The notes below the pieces were generated by a model. It did not search any database and was not told where the DNA came from. It saw only the letters and a list, made by a program, of their open reading frames with translations. From an uncultured Colwellia sp. (GTDB lineage: Bacteria; Pseudomonadota; Gammaproteobacteria; Enterobacterales; Alteromonadaceae): DNA of 64,000 bases. Where the stretch lies: the NCBI GenBank assembly GCA_913058395.1, contig CAJXQI010000003.1, forward strand, positions 228,245 to 292,244, written 5' to 3'. Positions 25,752 through 35,734 of this stretch are shown one piece after another; the stretch's first letter is position 1; each line of letters starts with the position of its first letter. The position numbers were made by a program, and so were the translations under genes.

Positions 25752-26582
25752 ATGGAAATGAATGTCAGTACTCTCGAACGATATGCCACTATGATGGGAG
25801 ATTTAGCTGTTCAGTTTGGCACTAAATTAATTGTCGCAATTATTGTACTTATTATCGGGCTTTGGATTATTAAACGGATTCTAAAGTTATTTGACTTAGC
25901 GATGGATAAGAAGAAAGTTGAAGTTACTCTACATCAATTTATGTTGAGTATTGTTAGCATTTTACTTAAAGCGATATTAATTATTATATTTGCTTCTATG
26001 GTCGGTGTTGAAACTACTTCCTTAATTGCGGTACTTGGTGCAGCAGGTTTAGCGGTAGGTTTAGCCTTACAAGGTAGTTTATCTAACTTTGCCGGCGGTA
26101 TTTTAATCTTATTCTTCAAGCCCTTTAAAGCTGGCGATGTTATTGACGCGCAGGGTTATGTTGGCGTAGTACAAGAGATTCAAATATTTAATACTATATT
26201 GCTTACCTTGGACAACCAACGCGTGATTATTCCTAATGGTTTATTATCAAACGGTTGTGTGAAAAACCTGTTTGTTGAACCAACACGCAGAGTCGATTTA
26301 ACCTTCGGTATTAGCTACGGCGATGACATTAAGAAAGCTAAAGAAGTGTTACAAAGCGTTGTAGATGCTGATGAACGCATTTTAAAAACGCCAGGTGTTG
26401 ATATTTTTGTGTCTGCTCATGCTGATAGCTCTATTAATATTCTTGTGCGTCCTTGGACAAACTCAGAAAATTATTGGCCCGTGTATTTCGGTGTTATGGA
26501 AGAGGTTAAACTAGCGTTTGATCGTGAAAACATTACTATTCCATTCCCACAACGCGATGTGCACATGATTCAGCCTAAATAA
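25752..26582 (+). CDS. mscS: Small-conductance mechanosensitive channel MscS
   Basis: A 276-residue channel of normal MscS length. Three membrane helices run to about residue 125. The pore helix TM3 is GAAGLAVGLALQGSLSNFAGG, close to the E. coli pattern of alternating Gly and Ala. The beta domain follows (FKAGDVIDAQGYVGVVQEI, and DNQRVIIPNGLLSNG), then the alpha/beta cage ending IPFPQRDVHMI. It releases solutes on hypo-osmotic shock. A 7-bp hairpin lies just past the stop (26589-26606). Confidence 0.93.
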   Translation: MEMNVSTLERYATMMGDLAVQFGTKLIVAIIVLIIGLWIIKRILKLFDLAMDKKKVEVTLHQFMLSIVSILLKAILIIIFASMVGVETTSLIAVLGAAGLAVGLALQGSLSNFAGGILILFFKPFKAGDVIDAQGYVGVVQEIQIFNTILLTLDNQRVIIPNGLLSNGCVKNLFVEPTRRVDLTFGISYGDDIKKAKEVLQSVVDADERILKTPGVDIFVSAHADSSINILVRPWTNSENYWPVYFGVMEEVKLAFDRENITIPFPQRDVHMIQPK

Positions 26583-26624
26583 GCTTAATATAGAACCTTT
26601 TCTATAGAATAAGGGAATGATGAG

Positions 26625-26945
26625 ATGAAAAGTTTACTTGCTAAAACGCCAACTCCACCGTATTACGCTGTTATTTTTAGCTCGGTAATGAATGAGCATT
26701 ATGATGGTTATCATGACATGGCGAATGTGATGGTTGAGTTAGCACTGCAGCAAGTAGGCTTTTTAGGTATAGAGTCTGCAAGAGAAGATGTAGGTATTAC
26801 TGTGTCTTATTGGCAAAGCCTTGATGATATTCGACAGTGGAAGCAGAATAGCGAGCATTTAGTTGCCCAGCAGCTTGGTCGAGAACAGTGGTATAAAAAC
26901 TTTACTGTAAGAATTAGTAAGGTTGAAAAATGCTATGGACTTTGA
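26625..26945 (+). CDS. Antibiotic biosynthesis monooxygenase-fold protein
   Basis: A 106-residue ferredoxin-like-fold protein of the ABM (dimeric alpha-beta barrel) family. YYAVIFSSVMNEHYDGYHDM starts it, then GFLGIESAREDVGITVSYWQ and the LDDIRQWKQNSEHLVAQQLG block with the conserved Trp and His. Such proteins include heme-degrading and quinol-type monooxygenases as well as proteins of unknown role; this subgroup is usually annotated only by fold. Its 3' end overlaps by 13 bp the converging TlpA-like gene. Confidence 0.82.
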   Translation: MKSLLAKTPTPPYYAVIFSSVMNEHYDGYHDMANVMVELALQQVGFLGIESAREDVGITVSYWQSLDDIRQWKQNSEHLVAQQLGREQWYKNFTVRISKVEKCYGL

Positions 26946-27427
26946 GTCGTTGCTGGCCTGTTGAGAAGCTGAATGATTTCTTGCTCATACGCTAAACTTT
27001 TTTGTTTATTAAAACCGACATGAGCACTCACTACGTTACCTGCTCTGTCAATGATAAAACTGCTAGGCATGCCTTTAAGCTTATATTTTCTCGCAATACG
27101 TCCTTTAGGATCATAAATTATTGGAAATGCCGCAGGGTTTTGTTCTAAAAATTTATTCGCTAAATTGCGGTCGTGATCTAGGTTAATGCTTAGAATGGTT
27201 AAGCCTTGTTTTTGATATTTATCTTGTAATTCATTCATCCACGGAAATGATTTTCGACAAGGAACACACCAGGAAGACCAAAAATCAACGTAAACGACAT
27301 TGCCTTTTTGTGCTTGTAATTGCTGCGTTAATATCGCTACCGTATTTGTATTAGCGGGCTGTTCAGCAAATGCTAATTTATTAATAATTAAAGATATTAT
27401 TAAAATAAATGTAATTTTAATTCTCAA
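26933..27427 (-). CDS. TlpA-like exported thioredoxin-family protein
   Basis: A 164-residue protein with a Sec signal peptide (LAFA cleavage near residue 21) and a TlpA/ResA-type thioredoxin domain. The active site is WSSWCVPCRKSFPW, Cys54 and Cys57; FPIIYDPKGRIARKYKLKG and MPSSFIIDRAGNVV contain the cis-proline and the family insert. It probably keeps periplasmic cysteines reduced, for example in cytochrome c maturation, but no such genes are close by. Convergent, overlapping the ABM gene by 13 bp. Confidence 0.87.
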   Translation of the reverse strand: MRIKITFILIISLIINKLAFAEQPANTNTVAILTQQLQAQKGNVVYVDFWSSWCVPCRKSFPWMNELQDKYQKQGLTILSINLDHDRNLANKFLEQNPAAFPIIYDPKGRIARKYKLKGMPSSFIIDRAGNVVSAHVGFNKQKSLAYEQEIIQLLNRPATTQSP

Positions 27428-27622
27428 AACTTACTCTCATCTTCACCAGTAATTGTTTTATGGCGCTATTTAACTATGCATACTTAACTATGCTATTGAG
27501 CACCGGAAAGCTTAACTCTAGCATTAATAGCGTTGTAGGTTACTGTTTTTGTTCATTTGCTTACAGACACACAGAGCTACTTTTTATATTATATAGCTTG
27601 CAGATTATCTAAGGAAAAAATC

Positions 27623-28126
27623 ATGAAAATAAGCGCCTTATTAACAAAAAATATTAGTGCTAGTGTAATGCTAATATGCGTCTGTTTAGCTTTTAACATC
27701 AGTGTGCCAGCCAATGCTGAAGAATCTCAAGAGTTAAACATGGACCAATGGTTAAAAGATCGCTTTGCTGCCCAACATGAAAAGCTTATTCCAATTGTCG
27801 CCGTTGCCGATATGTACTTCAGCTGCCAACAGCAGAAACAGGCGGATAACAATCTAACTATTAAGGCTTTGATCACTAAAGTTGATAGAAATGTTTTGGC
27901 GGAAAACCTGATTGAATGTCTAGCTGGGGCATCACCTAAGTCAGATGTTGCCTTAAACTACGGCTTAACAGGTTGCTTTCACGAGCAATTGTCTAATTTG
28001 TCTGCGGAAGAAAAACAACAAAAAATGGCTTTAGTGACTAAGGCTATCGCTTCACTTTCTCGAACTGAACGACAAAAAAGTTTCACACAATGTGTTAATG
28101 AGCAGTCAATTAGTTATTTGAAGTAA
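27623..28126 (+). CDS. Hypothetical exported protein
   Basis: A 167-residue protein that I do not recognise. The ATG at 27623 has AAGGAAAAA upstream and opens a Sec signal peptide ending near ANAEES; the frame itself is open from 27557. The mature part is helical and carries four Cys (SCQQQ, IECLAG, TGCFHE, TQCVNE), which could form two disulfides in the periplasm. Spacing and pattern suggest a small helical-bundle protein. It converges with the next minus-strand gene, 6 bp apart. Confidence 0.7.
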   Translation: MKISALLTKNISASVMLICVCLAFNISVPANAEESQELNMDQWLKDRFAAQHEKLIPIVAVADMYFSCQQQKQADNNLTIKALITKVDRNVLAENLIECLAGASPKSDVALNYGLTGCFHEQLSNLSAEEKQQKMALVTKAIASLSRTERQKSFTQCVNEQSISYLK

Positions 28127-28132
28127 TGTTAA

Positions 28133-28495
28133 CTACTTTTCGTTGTTCTTTTGATCGATAAACGAACTTGGCAGTATTTCTACACCCACCATACGGCCAA
28201 TCTTTATCATAATGGGTATGGTAATAGGGGAAAAGGGCAATACGGCAAAAACACCAAGGCCTAGGCCTTTTAATATGTCGATAAATTGCTGGTTGGCTAT
28301 TTGCATTTCTTCCGCACTGGCTTGGCGCTTGGTATAGCGCTTATATATGCTCAGCATTTCTCTGGTTTCGACTTTTTCTTGCGCCAAGGCAATTTTAACT
28401 TTTAGCATGCTGCGCTTAATTCGGACGATATTACGCCTTTTGCTAATTAGCAAAACACGAATAGGCGCTTTGTGAAAATAAATCCAAACTCTCAT
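28133..28495 (-). CDS. Small protein resembling a LETM1-like C-terminal segment
   Basis: A 120-residue protein. The first 60 residues are strongly basic and helical. The C-terminal half reads FIDILKGLGLGVFAVLPFSP then IPIMIKIGRMVGVEILPSSF, a hydrophobic hairpin that resembles the LETM1-like pattern (LPxxPITIPxxxKxGxxxGxxILPSSF). ATG 28495 is chosen over a TTG at 28513 because GGAG lies at a workable distance. Function unknown; a membrane association is likely. Confidence 0.6.
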   Translation of the reverse strand: MRVWIYFHKAPIRVLLISKRRNIVRIKRSMLKVKIALAQEKVETREMLSIYKRYTKRQASAEEMQIANQQFIDILKGLGLGVFAVLPFSPITIPIMIKIGRMVGVEILPSSFIDQKNNEK

Positions 28496-28800
28496 TTCGT
28501 CATTCTCCCACAATAAATAGCCAATGTAAGTAATTATGCCAAGCTAAGTTATATTGATTACATTTTCTCTAGCATGCTTCTTGAACGTATTTGTGGCTTT
28601 TGTTTCAAAATGTAGCAATATAGTCAGGATTCAGCGTTAAGATGATTAAAATTTTATTTAGCTCTATATCTTCACATGGCAAGCCAGTAACATAATTTGT
28701 AACAAATGCTAGGAAACTGACACAGAACAGCTTTTTATATTTGTAACAATATGGCTTATAGTTAAGCCAAGTTTAAAAATAACAAAATGGAACAGGTATT

Positions 28801-29526
28801 ATGGGACATGAAACACCGAAGGTTTTGGTAGTAGACGATGATATGCGTTTGCGAGCTTTACTGGAACGGTATTTGGTCGAACAAGGGTTTGTGGTTCGAA
28901 GTGCAGCAAATTCTGAGCAAATGGATAGATTACTTGAGCGTGAAAATTTCCATTTGTTGGTGCTTGATCTCATGTTACCAGGAGAAGATGGTTTATCTAT
29001 TTGTCGCCGTTTAAGACAAAATTCAAATGACATTCCAATTGTAATGTTAACGGCAAAAGGTGATGAAGTAGATCGCATTATCGGGTTAGAGCTTGGTGCT
29101 GATGACTATATGCCAAAACCATTTAATCCACGCGAATTGCTGGCAAGAATAAAAGCCGTTTTACGCCGTCGTGTTCAAGAAGCGCCAGGTGCACCGTCTC
29201 AAGAAGAAAATGTAATTTCGTTTGGTGACTACCAACTCAATCTTGCCACACGTGAAATGCTAAAAGGTGATGTTAATATGCCACTAACGAGTGGTGAATT
29301 CGCGGTATTAAAAGCCTTAATAACACACCCAAGAGAGCCTTTGTCTCGTGATAAGTTAATGAACTTGGCTCGTGGTCGAGACTATTCTGCGTTAGAGCGT
29401 AGTATTGATGTACAAGTGTCTCGGTTGCGTAGAATGTTAGAAGAAGACCCTGCTAAGCCTCGTTACATTCAAACAGTTTGGGGCTTAGGCTATGTTTTTG
29501 TTCCTGAAGGGAAGTCAGTAGCCTGA
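28801..29526 (+). CDS. ompR: Response regulator OmpR
   Basis: A 241-residue OmpR with a receiver domain (VLVVDDDMRLR; phospho-acceptor Asp56 in VLDLMLPGEDG; MLTAKGDEVDR) and a C-terminal winged helix (LTSGEFAVLKALITHPREPL, YIQTVWGLGYVFVP). Nearly full-length similarity to E. coli OmpR (239). It is followed after 37 bp by envZ and lies by pckA and mrcA, the conserved neighbourhood. Controls porins and osmotic responses. A gap of about 300 bp before it contains no gene I can support. Confidence 0.96.
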   Translation: MGHETPKVLVVDDDMRLRALLERYLVEQGFVVRSAANSEQMDRLLERENFHLLVLDLMLPGEDGLSICRRLRQNSNDIPIVMLTAKGDEVDRIIGLELGADDYMPKPFNPRELLARIKAVLRRRVQEAPGAPSQEENVISFGDYQLNLATREMLKGDVNMPLTSGEFAVLKALITHPREPLSRDKLMNLARGRDYSALERSIDVQVSRLRRMLEEDPAKPRYIQTVWGLGYVFVPEGKSVA

Positions 29527-29563
29527 TCTTTAGCTTAAAAATAATCCTATCTAGTAGACGTTT

Positions 29564-30862
29564 ATGAAAATATTGCCGCGCAGTGCCTTCGGCCAAACGG
29601 TGTTATTAATCGGTGTCTTGCTGTTAATTAATCAGGTTGTGTCTTTTATATCGATGTCGATATATATCATTCAACCTAATGCGCAGCAAGTGAACCAATT
29701 ATTAGCGAAGCAAGTCCGTGTTGTCTTTATTGATATTGCTGAAGAAGAACTAAGCCCTGCAATGGGAGATGCTTTTACACGAGAAACCGGAATTGGGGTC
29801 TACCGTGAAGCGGCTGCAATGAAACTTGGCTTGCAAGACGCCGTATATTACGCTTTTCGTTCAGCTGAAATGTCTAACTTACTTGGCGGGCCTGCAGAGG
29901 TACGTATATCACAAGGTGATGAATACCTTTTTTGGATCCGCCCACCACAAGCGCCAGATTACTGGGTAAAAATACCAATTAATGGCTTAGAAGAAGAAAA
30001 TTTTTCACCACTTATTTTAGTATTAATGATTCTAGGTATTTTAAGTGTCATGGGTGGTTGGCTATTTGTTCGTCAGCTTAACCGTCCGTTGGGTGCTTTG
30101 CAAAGTGCTGCACATGATGTTGGTCGTGGAGACTTTCCTGAGCCATTAAGCGAACGTGGTACAACTGAGATTGTTGCTGTTACTCGCGCTTTTAATCATA
30201 TGTCGAAAGGCATTAAACAACTTGAAGACGATAGAAATTTGCTAATGGCGGGCATTTCACATGATTTGCGTACACCATTGACACGTATTCGATTGGCGAC
30301 GGAAATGATTTCTCAGCAAGATGAATTCTTAAAAGACGGTATTGAAGGCGATATCGATGATATGAATACCATCATTGATCAGTTTATTGACTATATTCGA
30401 CACGACAGTAAGGATAAGGCTGAACTTGCCGATATTAACGTTTTGATTGATGAGGTGGTTCAGTCTGAAAGTATATTGGACAGAGTAATAGAGTTTGAAG
30501 CGGAGTCTTTACCTAAGTTGCCTCTGCGTTATGTTGCGATGAAACGAGCACTAGCAAATCTTATTCAAAACTCACTACGTTATAGTGATGGAAAAATTAC
30601 AGTATCTACTTCGTATAATAAACGCAAAAAAGAAGTTTGCATTGCTGTGTGCGATGAAGGTCCAGGTATACCTGATGCTGATATAGAGCGCCTTTTCCAG
30701 CCGTTTACTCAAGGTGATAAAGCCAGGGGTACTGAAGGTAGTGGTTTAGGTTTAGCTATTATAAAGCGTATTGTAGATACCCATGGTGGCCGCGTTAAGC
30801 TTTCAAATAGGCAAGAAGGTGGTTTAAGCGCGAAAGTATGCTTACCGATTACACATGATTGA
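29564..30862 (+). CDS. envZ: Osmosensor histidine kinase EnvZ
   Basis: A 432-residue inner-membrane kinase. Two membrane segments flank a periplasmic part (about 12-34 and 148-167). HAMP follows with [14 protein letters not shown]. The H box is [18 protein letters not shown], with His233. The N box [12 protein letters not shown] and G boxes DEGPGIPD and GSGLGLAI complete the ATPase domain. It phosphorylates and dephosphorylates OmpR. Operon with ompR; the bidirectional terminator at 30921 follows. Confidence 0.95.
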   Translation: MKILPRSAFGQTVLLIGVLLLINQVVSFISMSIYIIQPNAQQVNQLLAKQVRVVFIDIAEEELSPAMGDAFTRETGIGVYREAAAMKLGLQDAVYYAFRSAEMSNLLGGPAEVRISQGDEYLFWIRPPQAPDYWVKIPINGLEEENFSPLILVLMILGILSVMGGWLFVRQLNRPLGALQSAAHDVGRGDFPEPLSERGTTEIVAVTRAFNHMSKGIKQLEDDRNLLMAGISHDLRTPLTRIRLATEMISQQDEFLKDGIEGDIDDMNTIIDQFIDYIRHDSKDKAELADINVLIDEVVQSESILDRVIEFEAESLPKLPLRYVAMKRALANLIQNSLRYSDGKITVSTSYNKRKKEVCIAVCDEGPGIPDADIERLFQPFTQGDKARGTEGSGLGLAIIKRIVDTHGGRVKLSNRQEGGLSAKVCLPITHD

Positions 30863-30920
30863 TAGTCATAAGTCTAGAAAAGCTGAATAGTCAGTTTTAC
30901 ATTCATTAAATTTTACTCAT

Positions 30921-30951
30921 AAAAAAGCCATCGTATTTACGATGGCTTTTT
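30921..30951. terminator. Bidirectional terminator between envZ and pckA
   Basis: GCCATCGTA and TACGATGGC form a 9-bp stem with a 2-base spacer (loop closes within TTT), flanked by six A and five T. It serves the converging envZ and pckA genes. Confidence 0.9.
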
Positions 30952-31013
30952 ATATGTTCAATGCATGGTATGTTATTACTCTAAGCTAAGTAACGTTTAT
31001 GCACCTAACTTAG

Positions 31014-32624
31014 TTAAAGCTTAGGTCCAGCAGCAACCAATGATTTACCATTTTCAGTATCAGTAAATTTATCAAAGTTATTAACGAAGCGATTTGCTAG
31101 GTCAACAGCTTTGGTTTGCCATTCAGCTTTTTCTGCATAGGTATCACGTGGATCTAATATGCTGTCATCAACGCCATCGATACTTGTTGGAATATCTAGG
31201 TTAAATAACGGTAATACTTGCGTTTCAGCGTTATCGATAGAGCCATCTAAAATTGCATCAATGATCGCGCGAGTATCTTTAATTGAAATACGTTTGCCTG
31301 TGCCATTCCAACCAGTATTCACCAAATAAGCTTCGGCGCCTGCTGCTTGCATACGGTTGCGCAATACTTCTGCATATTGTGTCGGGTGTAAGCTTAAAAA
31401 TGCGGCACCAAAACAGCTTGAGAATGCTGGTGTTGGTTCAGTAATACCACGCTCAGTACCCGCTAATTTAGCCGTAAAGCCTGATAAGAAGTAATATTCT
31501 GTTTGTGCTGGAGTCAATTTAGCAACAGGTGGTAATACACCGAAAGCATCAGCAGTTAAGAAGATAACCTTTTTTGCGTGGCCAGCACGAGATACCGGCT
31601 TAACAATGTTGTCAATATGGTGAATAGGGTAAGAAACACGTGTGTTTTCAGTTTTTGAATTATCATCAAAATCTATTTTACCATTACTATCAACAGTTAC
31701 GTTTTCTAATAATGCGTCACGACGGATAGCATTGTAGATATCAGGTTCATTTTCTTTACTAAGATTGATGGTTTTTGCGTAACAGCCACCTTCAAAGTTA
31801 AATACGCCGTTTTCATCCCAACCGTGCTCATCATCACCAATTAATTGACGTTTAGGGTCAGTAGATAACGTTGTTTTACCAGTGCCTGATAAGCCGAAGA
31901 ATACTGCCGTGTCGCCATCAGCACCAACATTTGCACTACAGTGCATAGACGCAATACCTTTTAAAGGTAATAGGTAGTTCATCATAGAGAACATACCTTT
32001 TTTCATTTCGCCGCCGTACCATGTACCGCCAATAAGTTGTATTTTTTCAGTTAAGTTAAATGCGACGAAATTTTCAGAATTTAACCCTTGCTCCTGCCAA
32101 TTTGGATTGGTAGTTTTCGCACCGTTCATAACGATAAAGTCAGGTTCGTAATTTTCTAATTCTGCATCAGTAGGGCGAATGAACATGTTCTTAACAAAAT
32201 GAGCTTGCCATGCAACTTCCGTAATAAAACGTACTTTTAAGCGTGTAGCATCATCAGCACCACAATAGGTATCAACAACAAATAGACGTTGACCTGATAA
32301 TTGCTCAGTTACTAAACCTTTTAAGCTATCCCAAGTTTCTTGAGTCATAGGTTTGTTGTCATTTTTACCTTGATCAGACCACCACACAGTATCACGTGTT
32401 GTATCGTCACGAACAATGTACTTATCTTTAGGTGAACGGCCAGTAAATATACCGGTATCAACTGAAACAGCGCCTAGTTCAGTAACTACACCTTTATCAT
32501 AACCTGTAAGGTCAGATTTTGTTTCCTCAGCGAAAAGCAACTCATAAGACGGATTGTAAACAACCTCAGCAACGCCTGTGATGCCGTACGAAGATAAATC
32601 AATTGAGTTTTCTAAAGCTGCCAT
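31014..32624 (-). CDS. pckA: Phosphoenolpyruvate carboxykinase (ATP)
   Basis: Converts oxaloacetate and ATP to PEP and CO2, the first committed step of gluconeogenesis. The product (536 residues, E. coli 540) has [11 protein letters not shown], the kinase loop [12 protein letters not shown], and [20 protein letters not shown] for metal and substrate. The open frame begins 44 codons earlier (32756), but ATG 32624 follows AGGAG and gives the family length. Location beside ompR-envZ and mrcA is conserved with E. coli and Shewanella. Confidence 0.96.
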   Translation of the reverse strand: MAALENSIDLSSYGITGVAEVVYNPSYELLFAEETKSDLTGYDKGVVTELGAVSVDTGIFTGRSPKDKYIVRDDTTRDTVWWSDQGKNDNKPMTQETWDSLKGLVTEQLSGQRLFVVDTYCGADDATRLKVRFITEVAWQAHFVKNMFIRPTDAELENYEPDFIVMNGAKTTNPNWQEQGLNSENFVAFNLTEKIQLIGGTWYGGEMKKGMFSMMNYLLPLKGIASMHCSANVGADGDTAVFFGLSGTGKTTLSTDPKRQLIGDDEHGWDENGVFNFEGGCYAKTINLSKENEPDIYNAIRRDALLENVTVDSNGKIDFDDNSKTENTRVSYPIHHIDNIVKPVSRAGHAKKVIFLTADAFGVLPPVAKLTPAQTEYYFLSGFTAKLAGTERGITEPTPAFSSCFGAAFLSLHPTQYAEVLRNRMQAAGAEAYLVNTGWNGTGKRISIKDTRAIIDAILDGSIDNAETQVLPLFNLDIPTSIDGVDDSILDPRDTYAEKAEWQTKAVDLANRFVNNFDKFTDTENGKSLVAAGPKL

Positions 32625-32949
32625 AGCGAATTCGCTCCTAAAAGTATGACGATTTGTAATCATTAGTTTCGGTATTCCGATTGTGGAGCGCAATTTTAGG
32701 CGATCGAAGGGCAAAACGAAAGTCTTTTTTCTTTCGTTGTGAAAGTTTTCAGTCACACTTTCATGAAATTGAAATGAAAGGGGATTAAGATCTAAAACTG
32801 TAGCTGATTTTTATGCTTTTTAAGATTGATTGTATTTCCAGTAAACCTATATAAAACAATTGATTACTTGGTTTTTGTTGTTGACTACATGGTCAGGATT
32901 TTAAAGGTGTAATTGAATTGTAAAGACCATAAAAAAAGTGAAGTATTAT

Positions 32950-32988
32950 CAAAAAAAATGGCGAATAACAGTAAATCTATCATTCGCC
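32950..32988 (-). terminator. Intrinsic terminator of mrcA
   Basis: On the minus strand GGCGAAT and ATTCGCC pair around a 15-base loop and are followed by ATTTTTTTTG. The 390-bp gap between mrcA and pckA otherwise holds only the pckA leader, in which I see no clear promoter. Confidence 0.8.
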
Positions 32989-33014
32989 TTGTTACCTAAC
33001 GAAACTTTTAATAA

Positions 33015-35603
33015 CTAATCAAAGATATCTTCTTCTGAGTCTTCTTCATTATTATTACCATCTAAAATTTCGCTACTATGATCTTGGCTAATATATTCTG
33101 TTGGCGCTGTACCTAATTCGAAATACTCAAATTCACTGGATCTATCGGTTTTAGTCGATAACTTTCCGGAAGCTTTATCGATACGAACAGACATTAATGC
33201 TTGTGGCGGCTCGAAAGGCTCTACAGGCAATTCTGTTAAGGCAGTCTTCATAAAGTTTATCCAAGCAGGTTGTGCCGATTTTGCACCAAACTCTTTGCCA
33301 GTAATTTGCTCTTTATCTAAATTACTGTTGTAGGTTGATTGCCCTAAATTACGGCTTGGATTATCGAAGCCTATCCAAGAGGTTGTTACTAGTCTGCGGC
33401 TAAAACCAGAGAACCAGGCATCTTTCGCTTGGTTTGTTGTGCCTGTTTTACCTGCAATATCTCTGCGTTTTAGCACACGTGCACGAAAGCCAGTTCCTTG
33501 CCAAAAAGGCTTGATGTTCCAATCTGCGCCCCAAATGGCAGAGTTAAGTGCCTCGGTAACTAAAAAGGCATTTTGTGCACTAATGACACGTTCTGCTTTA
33601 TTGATAATAACAGCTTCATCACTGTCGATAGCAGAGCTTAACTGCGTATGTGCAGCAAGTTGGTTGATTGCATCATTTTCTGACGTTTCTACAGCGGCGT
33701 CATGAATGGCTAAATCGCAATCATCACAGGCAATTGCAGGGTTAGCTTGAAATATTACCTTGCCGAAAGAGTCTTCAATACGCTCAATTAAGTACGGCTC
33801 GATCAAAAAACCGCCATTGGCAAAGGTTGCAAAACCCGTTGCCACTTCAAGTGGAGTCAAGGAAGCAGAGCCTAAAGCTAAAGATTCATTGCGAGGTAAA
33901 TCATCAGGATCAAACCCAAAAGATGCCAAATAAGGAATGACTTTATCTAAGCCAACGTCTCTCAATAAACGCACCGCAATAACGTTTTTTGATTGTGCTA
34001 ATGCAAGTCGTAGGCGAATTTCACCGCTATATACCGGTGGTGAATTTTTCGGACGCCAAACTACGCCTGAACTCCTATCCCATTGATTTATCGGTGTGTC
34101 ATTAATAATTGATGCTAAAGTATAGCCATTATCTAATGCCGCAGAATAAATGAAAGGTTTGATATTTGAACCGACTTGACGTTTAGCTTGGGTGACTCGG
34201 TTGAATTGACTTTGGGCGAAACTAAAGCCACCGACAGCGGCTTTAATTGCACCATTATCAGTGTTTAATGATATTAATGCGGAACTAACATCTGGCAGTT
34301 GGCTTAAGCGATAACCGTTTTCTGATGGTGCAATCATAACCACATCACCAATAGTTAAGATATCCTGAGTAGTCTTAGGAGCAACGCCTTGCTTATCGTC
34401 GTTTAAATAAGGTCTAGCCCAAGATAAGCCTTGCCAATTTATTTCAACTAATGTTTGTTCTTTAACTGTAATAGTCGCAGATTGCTCGCTTATGTTAGTT
34501 ACAACACCAGGTACCAATGATTGATAACTTTTTACAGTACGAAGTGCTTGCTGTATTTCATCTTCAGTAATCGGCTCAACGTCGACACTAGCTATGGGGT
34601 TTTTAGTGTTATTTTGTTGTGCTACTTCTGGGCGTAAAGAGGTAATTGGACCGCGGTAACCATGACGTTGGTCATAGGCAAAAATATTATTGATAACTGC
34701 TTGTTTTGCTGCGTGTTGTAATGTCGATGGCACTGTGGTGAAAACTTTATAACCACCTGTATAGGCAGCATCTTTACCAAAACGCTCAATCATTTCTTTA
34801 TGTGCCATTTCAGCAATATAAGGAGCGTTTAACTCAATTTCAGCGCCATGCTTCTTTGCTGTCATTGGCGCTGCGTTGGCAACTGACAATTGCTCCGAAT
34901 TTATATAACCTGCGACATACATACGCTGAAGTACCACAGCACGGCGATTTTTAGCGCGTATAGGACGACTGATTGGGTTCATCGTGGAAGGAGCTTTGGG
35001 CAGACCTGCAAGCACAGCAATTTGCGCTAATGTCAGTTCCTTTACATCTTTCCCATAATATACTTGTGCCGCTGCGCCGAAACCGAAAGAACGATGACCG
35101 AGTGAGATCTTGTTCATATAAAGCGCAAGGATCTCATCTTTGCTCAAAAGGCTTTCAATATGAAATGAGATAAAAATTTCACGTATTTTGCGTACGTAGG
35201 TCTGTTCACGCGTAAGGAAAAAGTTTCGTGCAACCTGCATGGTAATCGTACTGGCACCACCTTTATTTTGTCCGGTGAGTTGCCCGATAACTGCGCGTGC
35301 CATGCCAATCGGGTCTACGCCAAAATGCAAATAAAAGCGATCATCTTCTGTTGCAAGCACGGCGTTGATTAATTGCTGTGGCATTTCTTCTAACGTAAGT
35401 GGTATACGTTTTTTTTCACCAAACTGTGAAATGAGTTTACCGTCTGCACTAAATATCTGCATCGGGGTTTGCCACTGTAAATCACGTAGTGAGTCCACAC
35501 TGGGTAAATTTGAACGCATTGACAAATAAATTCCAGCTAAAGCCAAAATTCCGATAAATATCAATACAGATGCTGCTTTTAATAGTTTTTTTATAGAAAA
35601 CAC
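33015..35603 (-). CDS. mrcA: Penicillin-binding protein 1A
   Basis: A bifunctional peptidoglycan synthase of 862 residues. An N-terminal membrane anchor (about 8-27) is followed by the GT51 glycosyltransferase (ATEDDRFYLHFGVDPIG, GASTITMQVARNFFL, KDEILALYMNKISLG). An OB-type insert comes next, then the transpeptidase: SxxK in GSNIKPF near residue 476, SxN in QSKNV near 538, KTG in AGKTGTTNQA near 720. It ends in an acidic Glu/Asp tail (NNEEDSEEDIFD). Divergent from pilM, as in most gammaproteobacteria. Confidence 0.95.
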   Translation of the reverse strand: MFSIKKLLKAASVLIFIGILALAGIYLSMRSNLPSVDSLRDLQWQTPMQIFSADGKLISQFGEKKRIPLTLEEMPQQLINAVLATEDDRFYLHFGVDPIGMARAVIGQLTGQNKGGASTITMQVARNFFLTREQTYVRKIREIFISFHIESLLSKDEILALYMNKISLGHRSFGFGAAAQVYYGKDVKELTLAQIAVLAGLPKAPSTMNPISRPIRAKNRRAVVLQRMYVAGYINSEQLSVANAAPMTAKKHGAEIELNAPYIAEMAHKEMIERFGKDAAYTGGYKVFTTVPSTLQHAAKQAVINNIFAYDQRHGYRGPITSLRPEVAQQNNTKNPIASVDVEPITEDEIQQALRTVKSYQSLVPGVVTNISEQSATITVKEQTLVEINWQGLSWARPYLNDDKQGVAPKTTQDILTIGDVVMIAPSENGYRLSQLPDVSSALISLNTDNGAIKAAVGGFSFAQSQFNRVTQAKRQVGSNIKPFIYSAALDNGYTLASIINDTPINQWDRSSGVVWRPKNSPPVYSGEIRLRLALAQSKNVIAVRLLRDVGLDKVIPYLASFGFDPDDLPRNESLALGSASLTPLEVATGFATFANGGFLIEPYLIERIEDSFGKVIFQANPAIACDDCDLAIHDAAVETSENDAINQLAAHTQLSSAIDSDEAVIINKAERVISAQNAFLVTEALNSAIWGADWNIKPFWQGTGFRARVLKRRDIAGKTGTTNQAKDAWFSGFSRRLVTTSWIGFDNPSRNLGQSTYNSNLDKEQITGKEFGAKSAQPAWINFMKTALTELPVEPFEPPQALMSVRIDKASGKLSTKTDRSSEFEYFELGTAPTEYISQDHSSEILDGNNNEEDSEEDIFD

Positions 35604-35734
35604 AAAAAAATGCTCAATAAAAGTTATAAAATTGGTGTAATAGTACTAGTATATCTTGTAAAAGCATGTAATAAATGTATTTATACGAATTTTATACTCA
35701 AAATTATTATAATAAAATGATCTAGTAGGATTCT

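Noticed and set aside
31014..32756. A 580-residue form of PckA with a 44-residue N-terminal extension
   Set aside because: The extension has no conserved sequence, and the internal ATG at 32624 has AGGAG and gives the normal family length.
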